From positions 6,071 through 70,070 of the forward strand of contig UQBC01000011.1 in the NCBI GenBank assembly GCA_900539195.1: 64,000 bases of DNA. Reading direction: 5' to 3'. Position numbers and translations under genes: made by a program. The stretch is from an uncultured Oscillospiraceae bacterium. Its GTDB lineage: Bacteria; Bacillota; Clostridia; Oscillospirales; Ruminococcaceae. Under the pieces are notes generated by a model that was not told where the DNA came from, did no database searches, and worked only from the letters and a program-made list of their open reading frames with translations. Shown here in pieces: positions 51,711 through 59,239 of this stretch; position 1 is the first letter of the stretch; the number at the start of each line of letters is the position of its first letter.

Positions 51711-52526
51711 ATGGCAGTCGTTATAGCTATAACAAATCAGAAAGGCGGAGTTGGCAAGACTACGACCTGTTCCGCATTCTGCGGAGGTCTTACCGAAAGC
51801 GGGAAAAACGTTCTTGCAATAGACCTTGACCCGCAGGGAAACCTGAGCTTCAGCTTAGGCGCCGACTCAGAGGAAAGTTATACCATGTATGATGTTTTCA
51901 AGGGCAACTGTACCGTTAAGGAAGCAATACAGAGTACTGACAACTGCGATGTTATACCTGCGAATATTCTGCTGTCGGGCTGTGAACTGGAACTTACCGG
52001 TGTAGGGCGTGAATACATTCTCAGAGAGGCTCTGACAGATGTAATGGATGACTATGATTACATAATGATAGACACCCCTCCTGCGCTGTCTATCCTTACT
52101 ATAAACGCATATACGGCGGCTGACAAGCTTATTATTCCGATGATAGCGGAAATTCTGAGCCTGCAGGGTATAGCTCAGCTTAAAGAAACGATTTTTGCGG
52201 TAAAGAAGTATTACAACAAAGACCTTGAGATTACCGGAATATTGCTTAATAAATACAATCCCCGCCTTGTTCTGACAAAGGAAGTCGAAGAGCTTGCAGG
52301 AATGATAGCCGAACAGCTCGGCACGAAGATACTCAGCTCAAGGATAAGCACAAACGTTTCCCTTGCAGAAGCTCCTGCACACGGAATATCAATAATGGAG
52401 TATGCTCCCCGTTCCAAAGCTACAGCCGAGTACAGAAAACTCATTAACGAAGCGACCGGTGTACCAATGAAAAATACGCATAAAAAAGACGCTAAACGAC
52501 TAGCAAGACGTCCCGTTAAAAAATAA
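51711..52526 (+). CDS. ParA family ATPase
   Basis: 271 residues with the deviant Walker A KGGVGKTT (N-terminal ITNQKGGVGKTTTCSAF), IDLDPQGNLS, and MIDTPPALSIL. The Soj/ParA-like C-terminus carries LAEAPAHGISIMEYAPRSKATAEYRKL. ParA ATPases position plasmids, chromosomes, chemoreceptor arrays or flagella. No ParB gene follows; instead a ComFB-domain protein starts 19 nt downstream. A basic tail (KKDAKRLARRPVKK) extends past the usual end and may touch DNA or membrane. Confidence 0.93.
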   Translation: MAVVIAITNQKGGVGKTTTCSAFCGGLTESGKNVLAIDLDPQGNLSFSLGADSEESYTMYDVFKGNCTVKEAIQSTDNCDVIPANILLSGCELELTGVGREYILREALTDVMDDYDYIMIDTPPALSILTINAYTAADKLIIPMIAEILSLQGIAQLKETIFAVKKYYNKDLEITGILLNKYNPRLVLTKEVEELAGMIAEQLGTKILSSRISTNVSLAEAPAHGISIMEYAPRSKATAEYRKLINEATGVPMKNTHKKDAKRLARRPVKK

Positions 52527-52544
52527 CGAAAGGAGCATCGCCTG

Positions 52545-53108
52545 ATGGCAGAAGAATATAAGTCAAGCAAGACAAAACAGGTAATGAATCTGATAAACGC
52601 AAAACCGTCCGGCGTCAATCCGTTCTTACCGCCTGCTGAGCAGGAAAAAGAGAAGAAAGCAAGGACAGAAACCACGGTAGAGGATAAGCTCTTTAAATAT
52701 ACGCAGTCAAAGCGAGGCGCTTCCGCGCCGAAACAGCCGCACACGACCAGGCATAACCCTATGTTGCACATTCCGGAAGAATGGGAAGAGTTATCGCAGA
52801 CGCAGGATAAAACGTCCGTAAAGGCTGTAGCGCATCGCACAGGGCAGATTACCATTGACATCAACCGAATCATAATAGATGAAATTCTCGATGATGCGCT
52901 TATGCGTTTCAATACCTGCCATTGTGAGAAATGTAAGAAGATAATTACCGAAAAGGTACTTGAGCAGGTTCCCGTAAAAATAGTAACGGTAACGCAGGAC
53001 GAAGAACAGTCCGTTGTCGACAGCTATTGCAGTTATGCCAGAAAGGATATTTATTCTGCAATAGTAAAAGTAGTGCTTGCAAATAAACGTAAACCGTTCC
53101 ACAACTGA
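52545..53108 (+). CDS. Protein with C-terminal ComFB-like domain
   Basis: 187 residues. The first 100 are charged and probably disordered, with HNPMLHIPEEWEEL as a possible interaction segment. The last 85 match the ComFB pattern: NRIIIDEILDDALMRF, then CHCEKCKK (Cys125, Cys127, Cys130, a likely metal site), KVLEQVPVKIV and a terminal helix. ComFB was named from a competence operon; members of the family have been reported to bind cyclic dinucleotides. Partner of the ParA gene in the same transcript. Family placement rests on motif reading and needs a profile search. Confidence 0.75.
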   Translation: MAEEYKSSKTKQVMNLINAKPSGVNPFLPPAEQEKEKKARTETTVEDKLFKYTQSKRGASAPKQPHTTRHNPMLHIPEEWEELSQTQDKTSVKAVAHRTGQITIDINRIIIDEILDDALMRFNTCHCEKCKKIITEKVLEQVPVKIVTVTQDEEQSVVDSYCSYARKDIYSAIVKVVLANKRKPFHN

Positions 53109-53114
53109 TAGTTT

Positions 53115-53150
53115 AACAGCCACAGCAAATTGCTGTGGCTGTTATTTTAT
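53115..53150 (+). terminator. Terminator of the parA operon
   Basis: AACAGCCACAGCA/TGCTGTGGCTGTT, perfect 13-bp stem followed by ATTTTAT. Confidence 0.92.
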
Positions 53151-53168
53151 ATTCAGTGCGTTATAATG

Positions 53169-53196
53169 CAAAAACCCCTCCGCTGTGGCGGAGGGG
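53169..53196 (-). terminator. Terminator of the SPDTG surface protein gene
   Basis: CCCCTCCGC/GCGGAGGGG followed by TTTTTG on the minus strand. Confidence 0.93.
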
Positions 53197-53234
53197 TCGA
53201 TATGCTCTTTAATTCAAAGCATTAATCAGTCAGA

Positions 53235-54428
53235 TTACTTGCTTCTCTTCTTAAGAACAACGCCTGCTGTAGCAACTGCTGCTGCTGCGAGAGCTGCAGG
53301 AACAACTGCAACTGCAACACCTGTGTCAGGGCTTACAGGCTTGTCAGGATCTTTAGGTGTTTCGCCTGAAGACTCACCGGGTTTAACGGGCTCGGGAACG
53401 TCGCCTGAAGATTCACCGGGGTTAACGGGCTCGTCGGGCTCTTCGGGAGTGCTGTTATCTACAACGATCTTAACGCTGTCGATAGCGATTGTAGGAATGT
53501 CTGTTGCATCTTCTTCAGCTGCGAGGTCTGTGCAAACTGCGATGAATTCAGCTGCATCGATCTTGTTAGCAAAAGTAAGTTCAACTTCGTATGTGCCGTT
53601 GCCTGTTACGTCAACAACTGTACCTTCTGCGTTAGCGTTACCTGTGTTGCCTTCGCCCCAGTACTGTACGCCCCAGCTCTTATCTGCAAATGAGATCCAA
53701 GCCTTGAAAGGAGTTGTGAAGTTAGATACTGTGAACTGTACCTTAACCTTTGTTGCACCTGCGAAATCAGCCTTTTCAGCGATTACGTCAGCGTCGTCGC
53801 CTGTCCAAGCATTGATGATGTTTGTACGAACAAGACCGTTGTCAACTACTGTACGACCTGCGTTCTTGATAGCAACGTCAACTGTTTCTTCTACATCTTC
53901 AGATGTACCGGGTGTTACATCATCAGAAGCAACGGGAAGCTTTTCGCCATCCTTGTTAAGGAAGTCGACGCTTGAGTAAGCGATATCGCCGCCCCACCAC
54001 TGTGAAAGGGCGATCTGACCGTATGTGCCTTCAGCACCTGAGATATCCTCAGCTGTGAAGAAAGGCTTTTCTTCCATTCTTGTGATAGAGTTTGTTTTAG
54101 TATCCAACAGAATGTCGTGCGCCTCAGGCTTCTCGGATGTGTCACAGCCGTTGCACCACTGGAGCTGGTTCCAGTTGTTAGATGCTGTGCTGAAGATGAA
54201 TCCTCCGCCTGCACCCTGTGATAATACATCAGCTGATGCGTCTGTAAAGTTGATTCTTACACCGTATACATCGTTGATGTCTACGCCTTCGGGAAGGATG
54301 TCGGCTACGTTAAGTATGACGTTACCGTCTTTGTTGGCACCGTCCCAAGCTGCGAATGCGCTTACTGCAAGTGAAGAAACTGCAACTGCAGCTGCAGCAA
54401 CACTTGCTAAAGTTCTTGTAAACTTCAT
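53235..54428 (-). CDS. Secreted cell-wall protein with SPDTG sorting-type tail
   Basis: 397 residues. A signal peptide (about 1-27, ending AFA) is followed by two beta-sandwich-like modules rich in Trp and Asn. The first covers about 28-170 (SNNWNQLQWCNG, ALSQWWGGDIAY), the second about 185-325 (FKAWISFADKSWGVQYWGEG). They resemble carbohydrate-binding modules, but no family was identified. A Pro/Glu/Ser linker with three PG-E-S-S-G repeats follows. The end is SPDTG, a hydrophobic helix and KKRSK, the plan of a sortase substrate. SPDTG fits the (S/P)PxTG motif used by clostridial class B sortases. No sortase is in the window. Confidence 0.78.
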   Translation of the reverse strand: MKFTRTLASVAAAAVAVSSLAVSAFAAWDGANKDGNVILNVADILPEGVDINDVYGVRINFTDASADVLSQGAGGGFIFSTASNNWNQLQWCNGCDTSEKPEAHDILLDTKTNSITRMEEKPFFTAEDISGAEGTYGQIALSQWWGGDIAYSSVDFLNKDGEKLPVASDDVTPGTSEDVEETVDVAIKNAGRTVVDNGLVRTNIINAWTGDDADVIAEKADFAGATKVKVQFTVSNFTTPFKAWISFADKSWGVQYWGEGNTGNANAEGTVVDVTGNGTYEVELTFANKIDAAEFIAVCTDLAAEEDATDIPTIAIDSVKIVVDNSTPEEPDEPVNPGESSGDVPEPVKPGESSGETPKDPDKPVSPDTGVAVAVVPAALAAAAVATAGVVLKKRSK

Positions 54429-54474
54429 TGGTTTTGTCCTCCATAAAAATATTTTAGCTGTTTAGCTAGTATTT

Positions 54475-54503
54475 ATCATACTATATCCCTGCAAGCTTTT
54501 CAA
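54475..54503 (-). promoter_or_regulatory. Promoter of the SPDTG surface protein gene
   Basis: TTGAAA at 54503-54498 and TATGAT at 54480-54475 on the minus strand with a 17-bp spacer. Confidence 0.7.
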
Positions 54504-54655
54504 TTGGCAAATTGCACAAAAATTGCAAGCCGTTTTGTAGATTTTATCCACCATAACGATAAAACTGTTAAATTAATTACAATTTGCTAATAATGTTATC
54601 AAAGCGGAATAGCAGTATCCGACCGGTTTTTTGCATATATCCGGCATTGTTTTGC

Positions 54656-54684
54656 TTGACTAACTGCGTGGGATAAGGTACAAT
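54656..54684 (+). promoter_or_regulatory. Promoter of the sigma/anti-sigma operon
   Basis: TTGACT at 54656-54661 and TACAAT at 54679-54684 with a 17-bp spacer. The leader to the gene is about 195 nt. Within it, TGAAAC at 54826-54831 and CGCCTA at 54846-54851 resemble an ECF-type promoter that the sigma factor itself might use, although the 14-bp spacing is short. CCTACT/AGTAGG forms a small hairpin over that -10. Confidence 0.6.
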
Positions 54685-54884
54685 ATAATTGAATAAATAT
54701 GCTGACAGCTATACGCACATCTATATGTAAGCACCGTTTTGCGTACATATCCGATATGTTGTGATACTGCACAAAAACCGTATGAAAGATTTTACTTATC
54801 CGATACACAGAATTTTCATCAGGAGTGAAACTTTTTCGGAAAATCCGCCTACTACAAAGTAGGTGACGTAAGCGAGGTGAGCCA

Positions 54885-55427
54885 ATGGGCAACAGCGGTC
54901 ACGAAGAATATTTCAACCGTATATATGACGAAACCTGCAAGTCGGTTTCAAGGTTCGTAGTCAGCAAATGCGGAAATATGGACGATGCGGAAGATATTAT
55001 TCAGAATGTATACACCCGCTTCTTCAAGCGTATAAGCGAGAAGGGTCACGAAGATATTGAAAGCCCGGAGGCTTTCCTTATAAATATTGCAAAGTTTGAA
55101 TGCCGCACATACTTCTCCGGCAGAAAGAAAAATGATAAGGTTTCATCTTTTTCCGATTATACCGAAGAAGAGATGGTGGCAATAGAGAGCGAAATGTCAA
55201 AGCCTCAGCCAAGGCTTGAGGACGTTATAAGCAACAAGATAGTTGCAAAACAGATATTTGATGACATAATGAAGACCGATGAACTGACAGGTCAGATATT
55301 CTATCTTCATTTTGCGTGCGATATGAAGCTTGAAGATGTTGCTAAGGCACTTGATGTAAAGCTTTCAACAGTCAAGAACAAGCTTTACCGCACAATAGAA
55401 AAACAAAAGAAAAAATTTAAACTGTGA
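54885..55427 (+). CDS. Alternative RNA polymerase sigma factor (sigma-70/ECF-like)
   Basis: 180 residues: region 2 around NMDDAEDIIQNVYTRFFKRI.. and SPEAFLINIAKFECRTYF, region 4 around FYLHFACDMKLEDVAKALDVKLSTVKNKLYRTIEKQKKKF (helix-turn-helix). No region 3, as in extracytoplasmic-function sigma factors. The start is the ATG at 54885 with GAGGTGAG upstream. The next gene, 22 nt downstream, encodes a single-pass membrane protein that fits an anti-sigma partner. Targets are unknown; adjacent surface and cellulase genes are candidates. Confidence 0.9.
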   Translation: MGNSGHEEYFNRIYDETCKSVSRFVVSKCGNMDDAEDIIQNVYTRFFKRISEKGHEDIESPEAFLINIAKFECRTYFSGRKKNDKVSSFSDYTEEEMVAIESEMSKPQPRLEDVISNKIVAKQIFDDIMKTDELTGQIFYLHFACDMKLEDVAKALDVKLSTVKNKLYRTIEKQKKKFKL

Positions 55428-55448
55428 CTTACGGAAGGGGGCTTTCAA

Positions 55449-56126
55449 ATGAATACAAACGAGTTCTATAAAGAGCTTATGAGCGAGTATTCTTTTGACC
55501 ATGATAAAATAAAAAAAGCCGCTATGGGTAAGTCGGTAAGCAGAAAAACAAGCAGACTTAAGGCGGCATGGATTTCGGCGGCAGGTGCCGCTGCGGCAAT
55601 TGCCATTACATTCGGCAGTGTTGCGCTTCTCAATACAGGTAGTCCTGTGAGCGTTGCTCCCACGACCTCGATCAGTGCGGAAGATCGCTTTAAAATGGCA
55701 ATGGAAGCTTATAACAAGGCTGATGAAAATACCGAGGATGTTTTCCTCTATGTTACATTCAAGGAAAACGAAACGCCTGAGGATATGCAGAAGATACTTG
55801 CAAAGGCTGATAACAAGGGTAATATCCGTGTTACGAAAGTTTACCTTTCTGACGGCTCGTCAGTGAGCGGAAGTGAAAACATTGCTTCTCTTTTTGACGC
55901 CAATGAGAAAAGCATAACAGCCGTAAAGGTTTACTGCCCCGGAAACTTTCTGAAACGTCTTACCGCACTTGACGGTGTTTACCTTGTGGAAACAGAAGAC
56001 ACATTCAAGGAAAATGATTTCTCTGCTATCGATACAAGTAGCGATTACGACAACTATCCCGATTACAGCACAGGCGACAACACAGTAACGCCTGCGCCCG
56101 GAGATTCAACAAACCCTCAGGAATAA
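55449..56126 (+). CDS. Putative membrane anti-sigma factor
   Basis: 225 residues, family not recognised. A cytoplasmic N-terminus of about 38 residues (MNTNEFYKELMSEYSFDHDKIKKAAM..) precedes one membrane helix (about 39-62, AAWISAAGAAAAIAITFGSVALL). An external domain of about 130 residues and a Pro/Asp/Ser tail follow. The topology and its position right after a sigma gene support an anti-sigma role that responds to an outside signal. No zinc-binding HxxxCxxC motif is visible. Confidence 0.65.
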   Translation: MNTNEFYKELMSEYSFDHDKIKKAAMGKSVSRKTSRLKAAWISAAGAAAAIAITFGSVALLNTGSPVSVAPTTSISAEDRFKMAMEAYNKADENTEDVFLYVTFKENETPEDMQKILAKADNKGNIRVTKVYLSDGSSVSGSENIASLFDANEKSITAVKVYCPGNFLKRLTALDGVYLVETEDTFKENDFSAIDTSSDYDNYPDYSTGDNTVTPAPGDSTNPQE

Positions 56127-56150
56127 TCTCTTTATATATTTAAATAGTAT

Positions 56151-56189
56151 ACCGCCTTCAGGAGCGACAGTTCCGGAAGGCGGTTTTTA
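56151..56189 (+). terminator. Terminator of the sigma operon
   Basis: ACCGCCTTC/GAAGGCGGT followed by TTTTTAA. Confidence 0.9.
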
Positions 56190-56260
56190 ATATGCCGCTC
56201 TATCTTTGAAATAGCTGTGTAATCGTTTTAACAAAATTTCGTGACAGTCCCGAAATGCTA

Positions 56261-56289
56261 TTGACTTTTCTTGTGAAAACCATTACAAT
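56261..56289 (+). promoter_or_regulatory. Promoter of the second GH5 gene
   Basis: TTGACT at 56261-56266 and TACAAT at 56284-56289 with a 17-bp spacer. Confidence 0.8.
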
Positions 56290-56356
56290 ATGATTAAAAC
56301 AACAAAACGACTTTTTGTTTCCCGAAAAACGAAAAGCTGAGGAAAGAAAGGTATCT

Positions 56357-57820
56357 ATGAAGAAGAGAATACTTGCCGCTCTTATCAGCGGCATAATGGT
56401 TGTTACCGGTATTTCTGCGTGCTCAGGCGGGGCAAACTCGTCTGTTGACAGCAGTACTGCAACTACAACGACCTCCGTGCCAGCCACAACCAAGGCAGAA
56501 ACCACGACCACTGCCACAACCAAGGCTGAAACCACGACAACCAAGGCAGAAACAACGACCGTGACCACAACCACAACTACAACGACAACAACGAAGCCGG
56601 AAACCGTTGCAACCACAACGACCGCAACAAAGAAGCCGGAAACCACCACCGCAAAACCGGCAACAACCACAACAAAGAAGACCGAACCCGCACCTGACGA
56701 AACAAAAGGCGACTCTGTCAAGTTCTCACAGAACTTAATGCCCGGCTGGAACCTCGGCAACCAGCTGGAAGCAAATTCAGGCGGCACTCCGAGCGAAACC
56801 GCATGGGGCAACCCGACTATAACCGAAAAGCTTATAAAAAAAGTAAAGGCACAGGGCTTCAAGTCTATCCGTATCCCCGTATCATATCTTTCTAAGATAG
56901 GTGCAGGTCCCAACTACACGATCGACTCAAAGTGGCTCGACCGGGTACAGGAAGTAGTAGATATGTGCGTTGACAACGGACTTTACGCTATAATCAACAT
57001 TCACGGCGACGGCTACTACACCGTAAAAGGCAGCTGGCTTCTCTGCGGCGAATCCGCTTCTGAGCAGAAGACTATAAAAGCAAAGTATGAAAAGGTATGG
57101 GAACAGATTGCAAAGCGTTTCAAGAACTATGACGAACATCTCGTGTTCGAGTCAATGAACGAGGAATTTGACAATACATACGGCAATCCCAATCCCGAAT
57201 ACTACAACAACATCAATGCATACAATCAGATTTTCGTTGATGCGGTAAGAAAAGCAGGCGGCAAGAACAACAGCCGTTATCTGCTTATCCCGGGCTGGAA
57301 CACCGATATAAACTTTACAACCGGCGACTGCGATTCATATACAATGGAAGCAAAGTTCGTTATCCCGAATGACAGCAGGATAATGATTTCCGTTCACTAC
57401 TACAGCCCGTGGGAATTCTGCGGAGAAGAAGGCTATGATACCTTCTATAAATGGGGCGACTCGGTCAAGAAATTCGTAAAGCCCAGACAGAGTGAATCGC
57501 TTGTAAACAGACAGTTCGATAAGCTCTACAACGCATTTATCAAGAACGGTTACGGCGTTGTAATAGGCGAGTACGGCTCAATTGACAGGACCTCAAAGGA
57601 TAAGAGCAATACAATATATCGTGCTTATTTCGCGGAGTATGTGAATTATGCCGCTCATCAGAGAAATATAGTTACTGTTTACTGGGATAACGGCTATAAC
57701 GGTAAACACGGCTTCGGATTATTCGACCGCACAAAGTGCACAGTAACACAGCCCGAGATAATCAAGGGTATTATAAACGGCGCAAAGGCTACCAAAGCCC
57801 CGAAAGCGCCTACGGAATAA
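56357..57820 (+). CDS. Cellulase, glycoside hydrolase family 5, lipoprotein with Thr-rich linker
   Basis: 487 residues. The signal peptide ends in GISAC (lipid-modified Cys22). A linker of about 80 residues (35-115) is nearly all Thr with Lys/Pro/Glu spacers, so it is likely O-glycosylated and extended. The GH5 barrel shows MPGWNLGNQLEA, FKSIRIPVSY, INIHGDGYY, VFESMNEEFD (acid/base Glu269), SVHYYSPWEFCG and VVIGEYGSID (nucleophile Glu405). This is the pattern of endo-beta-1,4-glucanases such as CelC/EglC. Start at the ATG at 56357 because it opens the signal peptide; the frame is open to 56315. Confidence 0.95.
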   Translation: MKKRILAALISGIMVVTGISACSGGANSSVDSSTATTTTSVPATTKAETTTTATTKAETTTTKAETTTVTTTTTTTTTTKPETVATTTTATKKPETTTAKPATTTTKKTEPAPDETKGDSVKFSQNLMPGWNLGNQLEANSGGTPSETAWGNPTITEKLIKKVKAQGFKSIRIPVSYLSKIGAGPNYTIDSKWLDRVQEVVDMCVDNGLYAIINIHGDGYYTVKGSWLLCGESASEQKTIKAKYEKVWEQIAKRFKNYDEHLVFESMNEEFDNTYGNPNPEYYNNINAYNQIFVDAVRKAGGKNNSRYLLIPGWNTDINFTTGDCDSYTMEAKFVIPNDSRIMISVHYYSPWEFCGEEGYDTFYKWGDSVKKFVKPRQSESLVNRQFDKLYNAFIKNGYGVVIGEYGSIDRTSKDKSNTIYRAYFAEYVNYAAHQRNIVTVYWDNGYNGKHGFGLFDRTKCTVTQPEIIKGIINGAKATKAPKAPTE

Positions 57821-57858
57821 AACCGCATTCGGTGCAATAACTTTGTATATTTTTCCAC

Positions 57859-57887
57859 TTGCTTTTTCGGTGGAAATGTAGTATATT
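57859..57887 (+). promoter_or_regulatory. Promoter of the small membrane protein gene
   Basis: TTGCTT at 57859-57864 and TATATT at 57882-57887 with a 17-bp spacer. Confidence 0.65.
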
Positions 57888-57914
57888 AATCCTTACAGAA
57901 AGGAATGATATTTT

Positions 57915-58145
57915 ATGATGAAAAAAATTACTTCTGCGCTGACAGCCGCAGCAATGTCGATATTACTCGGTATAACCTGCTTTGCCGAAACTACAGTAGG
58001 CGCAAGCAGCGGTAACACAAACACAGGCGTTACATTCGATATGACTGCCATCATCATCTGCATAGTAGCTCTTGCAGTTGTAGTTGCAGTCGGCGTTATC
58101 ACAGCTGTTGTAAGCAAGAAGAAAAAGAACGGCGATAACAAGTAA
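57915..58145 (+). CDS. Small secreted/membrane protein
   Basis: 76 residues, family not recognised. A signal peptide (about 1-24, ending CFA) is followed by a 20-residue Thr/Gly/Asn-rich external segment, one membrane helix (about 43-66) and a basic tail KKKKNGDNK. It has its own promoter, a ribosome site (AAAGGAATG) and a strong terminator, so it is a real single-gene unit. The ATG three bases later is equally possible. Confidence 0.7.
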   Translation: MMKKITSALTAAAMSILLGITCFAETTVGASSGNTNTGVTFDMTAIIICIVALAVVVAVGVITAVVSKKKKNGDNK

Positions 58146-58153
58146 TTATCACT

Positions 58154-58185
58154 GAAGCCCCGCCCACGCGGGGCTTCTTTTTCAT
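58154..58185 (+). terminator. Terminator of the small membrane protein gene
   Basis: GAAGCCCCGC/GCGGGGCTTC followed by TTTTTC. Confidence 0.95.
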
Positions 58186-58264
58186 TTTCACATTATCACC
58201 ACAATCTTTCAGCAAAGATACACTATATTTTACTGTTCAACAGCATAAAATGGTAAAAATTCAC

Positions 58265-58293
58265 TTGACTTTTCGGACCTGATGGGATATACT
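58265..58293 (+). promoter_or_regulatory. Promoter of the first NlpC/P60-fold lipoprotein
   Basis: TTGACT at 58265-58270 and TATACT at 58288-58293 with a 17-bp spacer. A CGACAGT/ACTGTCG hairpin at 58333-58361 precedes the ribosome site. Confidence 0.8.
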
Positions 58294-58373
58294 ATTAATG
58301 TACAGGAAAATATCAGATTGTACATCTCAGACGACAGTAAGAGGCATATAACGACTGTCGCACGGAGGGAAAA

Positions 58374-59003
58374 ATGAAAAAAAGCTTAGTCACATTGCTT
58401 ATTGCGGCGTTGGCTGTTACTACGGCCGCCTTGATGAGCGGATGCGGCTTAGATACAACATCTTCGGACAACACGACCCCTGACACGCCACCAACGACTC
58501 AAGAGAGCAAAGATTCAGATCCTTCGTCGCAGCAGACAACGGTATCGGATATTATATCCGTTCCTGACAGCTCAAGCGATACTGGTAGCAGTGATAACAG
58601 CGATAATACGGCGACAGACCTGCGCAGGCAGATAGTTGCTACCGCTGAAGCGCTCGTAGGCATCGATTATGTCAGCGGTATGGCTTCTCCAGAACAGGGC
58701 TTTGACAATTCAGGACTTATCTATTATGTTCTCCGCGAAAACGGATTTATAAATTGTCCGAGAGGTACAGCCGCACAAAAAGAAATGGGTACATCGATTG
58801 ATTTTGATGATATCAGGGAGGGTGACCTGCTCTTCTTTACCGACACCGACAGCGAAACAGGCGAAAAGATTGATTTCGGCGGTATTTACATCGGCAACGG
58901 AAAACTGATATACAGTCCCTATCCCGGTGAAAAAGTAAAGTTCGCCGATATCAACAGTGCTTATTGGCAAAACAGTTTCAGTGTTGCGATAAGTGTTGCT
59001 TAA
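58374..59003 (+). CDS. Lipoprotein with inactivated NlpC/P60 domain (copy 1)
   Basis: 209 residues: signal peptide with lipobox MSGC (Cys24), a disordered Ser/Asp/Thr linker to about residue 80, then an NlpC/P60-like domain. The family motif D-C-S-G-L is here GFDNSGLIYYVL, with Asn112 in place of the catalytic Cys. The usual H-V-G-I-Y-I-G is FGGIYIGNG, so the His is also gone. The surrounding fold landmarks (CPRGTAAQ, REGDLLFF, SPYPGE) are kept. The protein should therefore bind, not cut, peptidoglycan; that is inference. A close paralogue with the same losses follows. Confidence 0.8.
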   Translation: MKKSLVTLLIAALAVTTAALMSGCGLDTTSSDNTTPDTPPTTQESKDSDPSSQQTTVSDIISVPDSSSDTGSSDNSDNTATDLRRQIVATAEALVGIDYVSGMASPEQGFDNSGLIYYVLRENGFINCPRGTAAQKEMGTSIDFDDIREGDLLFFTDTDSETGEKIDFGGIYIGNGKLIYSPYPGEKVKFADINSAYWQNSFSVAISVA

Positions 59004-59045
59004 ATTCCGATTATGACATTGTCCTTCATATAAAACTACAAGAAT

Positions 59046-59075
59046 ACCGTCTGCGTTATGCAGGCGGTGTTTTTG
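59046..59075 (+). terminator. Terminator after copy 1
   Basis: ACCGTCTGC/GCAGGCGGT followed by GTTTTTG. Confidence 0.85.
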
Positions 59076-59089
59076 TATTTGCAACACTT

Positions 59090-59159
59090 GTTACCGAATT
59101 GTAACCGTTGTTACCGTTTTGTAACCATTTGTAACCGAATTGTTACCGTATTGTAACCG
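59090..59159. promoter_or_regulatory. Seven helically phased GTWACCG boxes
   Basis: GTTACCG or GTAACCG (one GTAACCA) begins at 59090, 59101, 59110, 59121, 59131, 59142 and 59153: steps of 11, 9, 11, 10, 11 and 11 bp, mean 10.5. The array ends about 9 bp before the -35 region of the next gene, the place expected for an activator that binds one face of the helix cooperatively. Confidence 0.75.
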
Positions 59160-59167
59160 AATTTTAA

Positions 59168-59195
59168 TTGCATTTTGCTTATTTTGTGATATACT
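59168..59195 (+). promoter_or_regulatory. Promoter of the second NlpC/P60-fold lipoprotein
   Basis: TTGCAT at 59168-59173 and TATACT at 59190-59195 with a 16-bp spacer, directly downstream of the GTWACCG array. The poor -35 box suits activator dependence. Confidence 0.6.
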
Positions 59196-59239
59196 TAAGG
59201 CAAGGACAGGGAAATGTCAGATAAAAGGTTGGTGATAAT

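Noticed and set aside
51711..52526. Plasmid or chromosome partition locus
   Set aside because: No ParB or parS-like sequence follows; the partner gene is ComFB-like and the neighbours are c-di-GMP and flagellar genes.
56200..56913. Long minus-strand frame rich in Val opposite the second cellulase
   Set aside because: Antisense shadow of the Thr-coding linker and signal region; no independent signals.
59090..59159. Iterons of a replication origin
   Set aside because: No Rep gene is nearby, the array sits between a terminator and a promoter, and the surrounding genes are chromosomal.
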